Shown here: positions 1-4,999 of the stretch, one piece after another
Position numbering within the stretch: position 1 is the stretch's first letter
Layout of the letters: every line of letters begins with the position of its first letter
Source of the DNA: Acidobacteriota bacterium
GTDB taxonomy: Bacteria; Acidobacteriota; Vicinamibacteria; Vicinamibacterales; UBA2999
Assembly: GCA_947465275.1 (NCBI GenBank)
Contig: CANIAI010000072.1
Span: 1-8,877 of the forward strand
DNA length: 8,877 nucleotides
Direction of reading: 5' to 3'
Program-made: the position numbers and the translations under genes
Notes under the pieces: generated by a model
Database searches by the model: none
Told to the model about the DNA's origin: nothing
The model's input: the letters and a program-made list of their open reading frames with translations, nothing else

Positions 1-2
1 CG

Positions 3-227
3 CTGAACCTGAAGGGCATCCCGATGCTCTACTTCAGCGCCGAGAACTCGGGGCGCCGGAACGGTCCTGAGATCGTCGAGGCGCTGAAGCGGTCCGGCGC
101 CAGCGCCGAGCACGTGTTCCTGCAGGAACGCGGCATGCGCGGCAACGGCCACCTGGCGATGCTCGAGAACAACCGCAAGCAGGTGTTCGACTTCTTCGAG
201 GGGTGGCTCAACCGCACCCTGGCGTGA
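3..227 (+). CDS. alpha/beta hydrolase, C-terminal fragment (5' end outside window)
   Basis: The reading frame is open from the left edge (first full codon at base 3) and gives the last 74 residues of a protein. The fragment has the shape of an alpha/beta-hydrolase C-terminus: a strand-like IPMLYFSAE segment, a helix of about 20 residues, a second short strand AEHVFLQE, then GMRGNGH followed by an amphipathic helix ending in FFEGWL. The His of GNGH (residue 50 of the fragment) fits the catalytic His of the Ser-His-Asp triad; the nucleophile elbow and acid lie upstream, out of view. Substrate cannot be read from this piece. An esterase (hapB) makes hydroquinone in the 4-hydroxyacetophenone pathway, so a role with the neighbouring hydroquinone genes is conceivable, but nothing here proves it. 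A strong hairpin follows, so the gene probably ends its own transcript. Confidence 0.72.
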   Translation: MNLKGIPMLYFSAENSGRRNGPEIVEALKRSGASAEHVFLQERGMRGNGHLAMLENNRKQVFDFFEGWLNRTLA

Positions 228-258
228 TGCCGGCGGACGGCGTGCCCTGAGACAGCGA

Positions 259-290
259 GAGGGAGCCAGGCCTGGTGGCCGGGCTCCCTC
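259..290 (+). terminator. Rho-independent-type terminator between convergent genes
   Basis: A 9-bp perfect stem (259-267 with 282-290, GAGGGAGCC/GGCTCCCTC) continues, after one A/G mismatch, into a 4-bp GGCC/GGCC stem (269-272 with 277-280) closed by the tetraloop TGGT. It is followed on the plus strand by TTCGTCTTTC, a loose T-rich tail. It lies 31 bases past the hydrolase stop and 28 bases before the end of the oppositely transcribed maleylacetate reductase gene. The minus-strand flank (TCGCTGTCTC) is also pyrimidine-rich, so it may serve both genes. Confidence 0.8.
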
Positions 291-317
291 TTCGTCTTTC
301 CAGCGGACGGGCGGGGC

Positions 318-1376
318 TCAGGGGCGCTCGCCTGCCCACGCGCGGCGGAGCAGTGTTCGCAGCGCGTCGCGGTCGAGCGGCCGCGGGTTCGCGTACTGGT
401 TCTGCAGGGCCAGATCGAGCGCCCGTTCGATGCCGTCCTCGGGCATGCCGATGTCCTTCAGCGCCCGCGGGGCGCCGATGGTTCCCACCAGGTCGTAGAT
501 GCCACCCGCGGCGTCGGTGGCGCCGAGCGCGCCGGCGATGCGACGCATGGCCTCTGGCGCCGCCTCACGGTTGTACGCCGTCGCGTGCGGCAGGACGATC
601 GTGTGCGTCTCTGCGTGCGGCAGGTTGAAGGTGCCGCCGAGCGTATGGCAGAGCTTGTGATGGATGCTCATCGCCACCGCGCCCAGCACGGTCCCACCGA
701 GCCACGCTCCGTACTGCGCGTCGGAGCGCGCCGTGCGATCGGACGGATCCTTCACGATGGCGGGCAGCGCCCGCGCCAGCGCCCGGATGCCTTCCTCGGC
801 GAGCAGCGACACGATCGGGTTGGCATCGGGGGCGTACAGCGCCTCGACGCAGTGCGCCATCGCGTTCATGCCGGACGGCGCCGAGATGTGCGACGGCAGC
901 GACATCGTCAGGTCGACGTCGTAGATGACCGTCCTCGGCATGACCTTCCGGTCCTTGCCGGTCTTCTTCACCCCGGCCTCGGTGAGGCCATAGATGGGCG
1001 TCATCTCGGAGCCGGCGTACGTGGTCGGCACGGCCACGATTGGCAGGCCCGTCTGCAGCGCCAGCCCCTTGCCGACGCCGACGGTCGACCCGCCGCCAAT
1101 CACCACGTAGCAGTCGGCGCCCGACTGCGCCGCGTGCTCGGCCGCGGCCTTCAGCATCTCGACCGGCACGTGCTGGGCCACGACCCCGGCGTACACGCCC
1201 GCTGACATGTCGCCGAGCTGGCGGGACGCCTCTTCCGCGAAGCGGGCCTCGGCAGGCATCGAAATCACCAGCGCGCGCCGGGCGCCCAGGCGGCGCACCT
1301 CGTCGGGCAACTGGGCGAGGGTGCCGGGTCCAAAGATGACCCGATAGGCGGGCAGATCACAGACGAATGGATTCAT
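318..1376 (-). CDS. macA: maleylacetate reductase (iron-containing alcohol dehydrogenase family)
   Basis: Predicted to reduce maleylacetate to 3-oxoadipate with NAD(P)H in the cytoplasm (EC 1.3.1.32), a shared late step of hydroquinone, hydroxyquinol and chlorocatechol breakdown. The protein is 352 residues, the usual size. The nucleotide-binding N-terminal domain carries GGGSTVGVGKG (94-104) and PTTYAGSEMTP (117-127). The helical C-terminal domain carries SGMNAMAH (168-175), HHKLCHTLGG (239-248) and PHAETH (253-258). The GGGST-VG form, rather than the GGGS-x-D form of true Fe-alcohol dehydrogenases, points to maleylacetate reductase. An ATG at 1376 is chosen over a frame open 86 codons further, because AGAAGG sits four bases upstream and the longer N-terminus overlaps the divergent transporter. 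It is divergent from the MFS gene and separate from the hydroquinone dioxygenase operon, which makes its substrate. Equivalent to hapF in Pseudomonas fluorescens ACB. Confidence 0.9.
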   Translation of the reverse strand: MNPFVCDLPAYRVIFGPGTLAQLPDEVRRLGARRALVISMPAEARFAEEASRQLGDMSAGVYAGVVAQHVPVEMLKAAAEHAAQSGADCYVVIGGGSTVGVGKGLALQTGLPIVAVPTTYAGSEMTPIYGLTEAGVKKTGKDRKVMPRTVIYDVDLTMSLPSHISAPSGMNAMAHCVEALYAPDANPIVSLLAEEGIRALARALPAIVKDPSDRTARSDAQYGAWLGGTVLGAVAMSIHHKLCHTLGGTFNLPHAETHTIVLPHATAYNREAAPEAMRRIAGALGATDAAGGIYDLVGTIGAPRALKDIGMPEDGIERALDLALQNQYANPRPLDRDALRTLLRRAWAGERP

Positions 1377-1380
1377 GGCG

Positions 1381-1386
1381 CCTTCT
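1381..1386 (-). promoter_or_regulatory. ribosome binding site of maleylacetate reductase
   Basis: AGAAGG on the minus strand, four bases before ATG. It decides in favour of the MNPFVCDLPAYRV start over upstream in-frame starts. Confidence 0.6.
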
Positions 1387-1390
1387 AGTA

Positions 1391-1418
1391 TTGAACGGAA
1401 TCCGCCCCATCTGATAAT
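1391..1418 (+). promoter_or_regulatory. candidate sigma70-type promoter of the MFS transporter gene
   Basis: TTGAAC (1391-1396) and GATAAT (1413-1418) are separated by 16 bases. They match the sigma70 consensus at 4 of 6 and 5 of 6 positions and stand out as an A+T island in GC-rich surroundings. The site would give a leader of roughly 75 bases before the transporter ATG at 1500. The same 123-bp gap must also hold the reductase promoter on the other strand, so the two genes are probably co-regulated. No clear operator is visible. Confidence 0.45.
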
Positions 1419-1499
1419 GTTCGGCGGCCCGGCTCGACCCGCCGGCCTGGATCCTTGCGCGTAGGCCCGGTCCATCCGGGAAGGAGAGGAAAGCACCTC

Positions 1500-2780
1500 A
1501 TGGCGACACCACAGAAATGGGATACCTCGTACGAATGGAAGGCGACGACGCTGCTCGCGCTCGGCTTCGGCCTGGTCGGCCTTGACCGGTGGATCATCGC
1601 GCCGCTGCTCCCGAGCATGGCGCAGGACCTCCACCTGTCTGACTCACAGGCGGGGCTCCTGATTGGCGCGCTCGGCCTCGTCTGGGGCGTGTTTGCCATC
1701 ATCAGCGGCCGACTGTCCGACTCGATCGGCCACCGCAAGATTCTGATCCCCTCCATCCTGCTGTTCTCGATCATGTCCGGCTTCTCGGGCATGGCGGGCG
1801 GGTTCCTCAGCCTGGTGGCGGTCCGCGCCATCATGGGCCTGATGGAAGGGTCCTACTGCCCGGCCAGCTTCGCGGCGACTGCCGCGGCGGCGCATCCGTC
1901 ACGTCGCGGCTTCCTGCAGGGTCTGCAGCAGTCGGGCTTCGCGCTCTTCGGCTTCGGCCTCGCGCCGATCATCGCCACCCAACTGCTGCTGGTCGTCCCG
2001 AACTGGCGCTGGGTCTTCTGGGCCGTCGCCATCCCCGGGATCATCATCGGCATCCTGCTCTTCTTCGTGCTCCGTGAGCCGAAGGACACGATGGGCGGCG
2101 CGATGGTGGGTGAGGCGCCCGCGGGCCACGGCGGCGGCGGTACGGCGGGCTGGGGAGAAGTCCTCAAGTCGCGCAACATCGTCCTCTGCATGCTGGCGCT
2201 CTTCTGCGCGATGTCCTGCATCTTCGTACTCGGCGGCCTGCTGCCGACCTACCTGACCAACGCGCCGGTCATGAACAAGCAGCTGAGCCCGCAGCAGATC
2301 GGGTTCATCGCGTCGGCCCTCGGCTTCGGCGGGTTCGTCGGCCAGTTCGGCATTCCCGGCATCTCCGACATGCTCGGGCGCCGGCTGACCGCGGTGATCG
2401 CGTTCATCGGCTCGGCGATCACCCTCTACATGTTCATGCAGCTCGGCCCGACGCCGACCTCGCTGTTCGTGGTGCTCTTCCTCGTGTCGTTCTTCTCGCT
2501 CGGGAACGTCGCGCTCATCACCGGCCCGATTGCGACCGAGTCGGCCCCGGCCGGCCTCGTCTCGTCGGCCATCGGCCTCGTCGTCGGCGCTGGCGAAATC
2601 TTCGGCGGCGGTGTCGCCCCGAGCATCGCAGGCTTCGTCGCCCAGGGCTACGGGATCCAGAACATCCTCTGGATGCCGCTCATCGGCGTCGTCCTCGGCA
2701 TCTTCGTGACGGCGTTCCTGACCGAAACGGCGCCGAGCAAGGTGGGCGTTCCGCAGGCCGCTGCCGTTCGGGGCCACTAG
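1500..2780 (+). CDS. MFS transporter, candidate aromatic/organic-anion uptake permease
   Basis: An inner-membrane secondary transporter of 426 residues with twelve hydrophobic segments. They run at about 15-40, 48-70, 80-100, 102-130, 138-163, 169-191, 226-250, 265-288, 297-314, 320-345, 352-380 and 389-408. The MFS motif A is present after helix 2 (GRLSDSIGHRK, 70-80) and a shorter copy, ISDMLGRR, follows helix 8. Helix 1 has a buried Asp-Arg pair (29-30) and helix 4 an Arg/Glu pair (109, 116). The central loop carries a flexible Gly/Ala-rich stretch (about 198-218). The ATG at 1500 is chosen because AAGGAGAGGA (1481-1490) lies nine bases upstream; an in-frame ATG at 1455 has no such site. 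Overall it resembles the anion:cation symporter or aromatic acid:proton symporter families; which one cannot be settled by eye. Divergence from maleylacetate reductase suggests import of an aromatic compound feeding the hydroquinone route. Confidence 0.88.
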   Translation: MATPQKWDTSYEWKATTLLALGFGLVGLDRWIIAPLLPSMAQDLHLSDSQAGLLIGALGLVWGVFAIISGRLSDSIGHRKILIPSILLFSIMSGFSGMAGGFLSLVAVRAIMGLMEGSYCPASFAATAAAAHPSRRGFLQGLQQSGFALFGFGLAPIIATQLLLVVPNWRWVFWAVAIPGIIIGILLFFVLREPKDTMGGAMVGEAPAGHGGGGTAGWGEVLKSRNIVLCMLALFCAMSCIFVLGGLLPTYLTNAPVMNKQLSPQQIGFIASALGFGGFVGQFGIPGISDMLGRRLTAVIAFIGSAITLYMFMQLGPTPTSLFVVLFLVSFFSLGNVALITGPIATESAPAGLVSSAIGLVVGAGEIFGGGVAPSIAGFVAQGYGIQNILWMPLIGVVLGIFVTAFLTETAPSKVGVPQAAAVRGH

Positions 2781-2816
2781 CTCCGCGGGTCACGGCACGC
2801 TCCGGGTTCGTTCGAC

Positions 2817-2846
2817 AGGGGCCACTCGCACGCGCGGGTGGCCCCT
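2817..2846. terminator. terminator-like hairpin between converging transcripts
   Basis: AGGGGCCAC (2817-2825) pairs perfectly with GTGGCCCCT (2838-2846). One T/G wobble and three more pairs extend the stem inward to a four-base loop (2830-2833), about 13 bp in all. It lies 36 bases past the transporter stop and 17 bases beyond the 3' end of the oppositely directed cytochrome gene. Neither strand shows a real T-run after it, so termination efficiency is uncertain. Confidence 0.65.
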
Positions 2847-2863
2847 TCGCCTGTACGGGCGTG

Positions 2864-3295
2864 TCAGTCTTCGGGGAGGAAGCGCTTGTGGCAGCCGGCG
2901 CAGGTGGCGTACAGCCGTCCGCCAGACTCGAGCAGGGCGTTCACGTCGCGCGCCTCGGCCGCGCGCGTCGCCGCCTCCGATGCGGCCGCCATCTCCACCG
3001 CCCAGCGCGTCCAGTCGGCCCGGCCCTCACCGTCGGCGGCCGGGGCCGCCTCGCCGACCTGCCGGGCGGCGGTCGCGAGGTTCCGTGCATGGCTCACCAG
3101 GGCGCCCCACTGGGCGTCGGTGACCGGCTGTGCGACAGGTTGACCGTTGGTGTAGACGACGGCGTTGAAGAGCGCGTCGGAGGAGGGGGCGATTGGCGCC
3201 TGCATGAGCCCCTTCGTGGTGGAGCCCCATGGAGAGCCGGCGCAGGCCGCGACGAGCAGCACCGCACCGGTGGTGAACAGGACCGCTGCCCGCAG
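2864..3295 (-). CDS. one-haem c-type cytochrome lipoprotein (short paralogue), CTG start proposed
   Basis: A putative electron-transfer protein anchored outside the cytoplasmic membrane. The frame has no ATG between the end of the preceding cupredoxin gene and the mature sequence. The proposed start is CTG at 3295, eight bases after GGGGGAG, giving MRAAVLFTTGAVLLVAAC, a short lipoprotein signal with lipobox VAAC (acylated Cys 18). The 143-residue product has a single haem-attachment motif CAGCH (132-136) eight residues from its C-terminus; its position at the end of a helical domain is reminiscent of cytochrome c'. It resembles the larger cytochrome two genes upstream: both have LMQA-I-P-(S/A)D-x-(L/V)F-(N/D)AV near the N-terminus, a TD-x-(Q/D)W segment, and a C-terminal CxxCH. 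It is last in a three-gene operon, and its start lies five bases after the cupredoxin stop. No methionine haem ligand can be assigned. Confidence 0.75.
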   Translation of the reverse strand: MRAAVLFTTGAVLLVAACAGSPWGSTTKGLMQAPIAPSSDALFNAVVYTNGQPVAQPVTDAQWGALVSHARNLATAARQVGEAAPAADGEGRADWTRWAVEMAAASEAATRAAEARDVNALLESGGRLYATCAGCHKRFLPED

Positions 3296-3300
3296 GAGGA

Positions 3301-4125
3301 CTACTCCCCCGCGTGCGCCATCGCGCCGGTCTGGGTGGACGGTACGATCAGGTCCTGCACCCGGGCTGCCTTCTTCGCGACACCGGTGTAGACGAGGTCG
3401 GCCGTCACCGTCTCGCCGGCCTTCACGACGACGGTCTTCGTCATCTCGCCGAACACTTCGTGCCAGATGCGGACGGTCTGCCGCCCGGCGGGCACGTTGT
3501 CGATCGTGAATGCGCCGTCGCCGCCCGTCACCGCGAAGTACGGATGGTCGACGACCCCGATGTAGCCGAGCATCCACGAGTGGACGTCGCAGGTCAGTCG
3601 CATCATCACGTCCGGACTCTTGAGCTTGTAGCTGAAGACCATCCCGAACTGCGGCTGCGTCACGTTGAAGTCGTTCCCCTTGGACGAGATGCTGTGCAGG
3701 TTGTGCAGCGTCTGGTCGCGGTTGACGATCATCAGCGTCTGGCCCACGCGTCCTGCCACCATACGGGGGAGGTAGACGCACTTTTCCTGGGTGATCGTCA
3801 CCGGCTGCGAGGGCACCGGCGTCCTGGGGAAGGTGCCCTGCAGTGCGACGAACACGTTCGCCAGGCCGCCGTCCGACGACTTCACCACGAACTGCTGGAC
3901 GGGACGCCCGTCACGATTGACGGAGGCGCAGACAGGGTCGACGCCCATGCGCATCAGCGGATTCCCCGGCGCGGGGCCCGTCTGCCGGATGTGGCCGACG
4001 ATGCGGCCACCTCTGCCAGCGGGGCCGGTCGCGGCCGTCGCGCCAGACCGAGCGGGGGTCTGCGCCGCGAGGCTGACGGCCAGGCTTCCCACCAGCGCGA
4101 GGGCGGTGCAGAGGCGCTGCATCAT
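3301..4125 (-). CDS. exported cupredoxin with C-terminal carboxypeptidase-regulatory-like domain
   Basis: A 274-residue protein with a Sec signal peptide (about 1-20, ending SLA-AQT), so periplasmic or secreted. A Pro/Gly/Ala-rich linker (22-40) leads to a cupredoxin-like domain. Its likely type 1 copper ligands are His141 in LHNLH, then Cys179, His182 and Met185 in CDVHSWM. This C-x2-H-x2-M order and the 38-residue His-to-Cys gap match amicyanin (His53, Cys92, His95, Met98), as recalled from its structure. Two further cysteines (66 and 116) flank the early strands and could form a disulphide. Residues about 193-247 (AVTGGDGAFTIDNVPAG, then TVRIWHE) look like a transthyretin/carboxypeptidase-D regulatory beta-sandwich. 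ATG at 4125 has AGGAG six bases upstream; a second ATG follows at once. It sits 12 bases after one cytochrome and just before another, so blue-copper electron transfer with these partners is likely. Electron donor and acceptor are unknown. Confidence 0.8.
   Translation of the reverse strand: MMQRLCTALALVGSLAVSLAAQTPARSGATAATGPAGRGGRIVGHIRQTGPAPGNPLMRMGVDPVCASVNRDGRPVQQFVVKSSDGGLANVFVALQGTFPRTPVPSQPVTITQEKCVYLPRMVAGRVGQTLMIVNRDQTLHNLHSISSKGNDFNVTQPQFGMVFSYKLKSPDVMMRLTCDVHSWMLGYIGVVDHPYFAVTGGDGAFTIDNVPAGRQTVRIWHEVFGEMTKTVVVKAGETVTADLVYTGVAKKAARVQDLIVPSTQTGAMAHAGE
3304..3310 (-). promoter_or_regulatory. ribosome binding site supporting the CTG start
   Basis: GGGGGAG on the minus strand lies inside the last codons of the cupredoxin gene, immediately before its TAG, and eight bases before the proposed CTG. 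It implies translational coupling of the two genes. Confidence 0.45.
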
Positions 4126-4137
4126 GGGTCGCTCCTG

Positions 4138-4815
4138 CTACTTCTGCCCGGGCTGCGCCGGCGCCGCCGGCTGGCCCTGCCCGGGCGTCGCCTGGGGCGT
4201 CCCGGGACCCGGGGTGGCGCGCTTCAGGCTGTCTTCAAGGACGGCCTTCTTGTCGCCCGGGTACCAGTATTCCAGGTGGCACTTCTCGCACGCCTTGTCG
4301 ATGGCGCTGCCGGCCTCGAACAGCTTGTCGGCCTGCTTCTTCTTGACGATGTCGATGACCTTGATCGCCTCGGCGCGCAGCTCGTTGGCGTGGCTGTCCC
4401 AGAGGGCCGGGTTCTCGTCGATCTTCTTCTGGATCTCGGCGGGCGCCAGCTCGGGGGCCCCGGCGCCGCGTTCCTTCGGGTCGAAGGTGTAGTCGGCCGG
4501 CGTCACCGGGCGCGGATGCATCTTCAGCAGGTTCGTGCCCTCCGCGAGCGCGACCGCTCCCTGCATCACCTTGGCCCAGTCCTCATCGGTGGTGGGGCTG
4601 TGCTCCACGAGCCCCTTGTCGGTCATTTCCGCGGCAACCGCGTCGAAGACGTTGTCGGCCAGCGGGTCGATGATGGCCTGCATCAACTCCCGAACCGACA
4701 CCACGGGCACCGGACCTTCCGACGCCGGCGCGGGAGCCGGGCGCGAGCACTGCGTGACGACAAGGGTGGCGACGAAGGCGAGTGCCGTGCCGGCGAGGAA
4801 ACGACCCGTGCGCAT
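4138..4815 (-). CDS. one-haem c-type cytochrome, exported (long paralogue)
   Basis: The first gene of the redox operon, 225 residues. ATG at 4815 is firm: AAGGAGGA (4822-4829) lies six bases upstream, although the frame is open much further. The N-terminus is a signal sequence with Arg residues then a hydrophobic core (7-20), ending VVTQC. Cys 23 could be lipidated, but Gln at the -1 position is unusual for a lipobox, so simple export or an uncleaved anchor is possible. A Pro/Ala spacer precedes a mostly helical domain (about 38-195) with one haem motif CEKCH (176-180), preceded by a Lys-rich helix (150-165). The last 25 residues are a Pro/Gly/Gln-rich tail of low complexity. It shares its architecture and the LMQA-I-P-AD-x-VF-DAV segment with the cytochrome two genes downstream, which indicates duplication. 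Presumed to pass electrons to or from the adjacent cupredoxin; redox partner unknown. Confidence 0.8.
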   Translation of the reverse strand: MRTGRFLAGTALAFVATLVVTQCSRPAPAPASEGPVPVVSVRELMQAIIDPLADNVFDAVAAEMTDKGLVEHSPTTDEDWAKVMQGAVALAEGTNLLKMHPRPVTPADYTFDPKERGAGAPELAPAEIQKKIDENPALWDSHANELRAEAIKVIDIVKKKQADKLFEAGSAIDKACEKCHLEYWYPGDKKAVLEDSLKRATPGPGTPQATPGQGQPAAPAQPGQK

Positions 4816-4951
4816 CTGCTGTCCTCCTTGGACAAGCTGGTACCGGCCCATCCTAGCCCGACTCCGCGTCGGGTGGGCCTGAAGACTTTCTGAACTCTGC
4901 GTCAGGAAGGGGCGGGAGCGCGGAGAGGCGAGGCCGCCGGCGTCGGGGAGC

Positions 4952-4980
4952 GTCGGGTGATGGCGGAGCCACCACCCGAC
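4952..4980 (-). terminator. strong hairpin 3' of the aldehyde dehydrogenase gene; terminator or REP-like palindrome
   Basis: A 13-bp stem with one A/C mismatch (4952-4964 with 4968-4980, GTCGGGTGATGGC pairing GCCACCACCCGAC) closes on a 3-base loop. It begins 20 bases beyond the aldehyde dehydrogenase stop and lies in the 184-bp gap before the cytochrome operon. No T-run follows on the minus strand. The core GTCGGGTG recurs at 4868-4875 as part of a second small palindrome (CCCGAC-tccgc-GTCGGG, 4857-4873), and GCGTCGGG is found again just upstream at 4940-4947. These repeats suggest an extragenic repeat family rather than a single-use terminator. The rest of the gap shows no gene. Confidence 0.55.
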
Positions 4981-4999
4981 CATGGGTGCGTGTGAGCGA

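Noticed and set aside
1899..2777. 292-codon minus-strand open frame
   Set aside because: Complement of the MFS transporter; Glu/Arg/Asp-rich sequence mirrors the hydrophobic codons of the real gene.
3296..3781. Long minus-strand frame upstream of the short cytochrome, overlapping the cupredoxin gene
   Set aside because: The 160 codons before the proposed start are Arg/Asp/Gly-rich nonsense in the shadow of the cupredoxin gene, which has a signal peptide, copper motif and ribosome binding site. The open frame is a product of high GC content.
3313..4893. 526-codon plus-strand open frame
   Set aside because: Antisense to the cytochrome and cupredoxin genes, with an Arg/His/Asp/Gly-rich composition typical of GC-rich shadow frames. 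No domain and no ribosome binding site.
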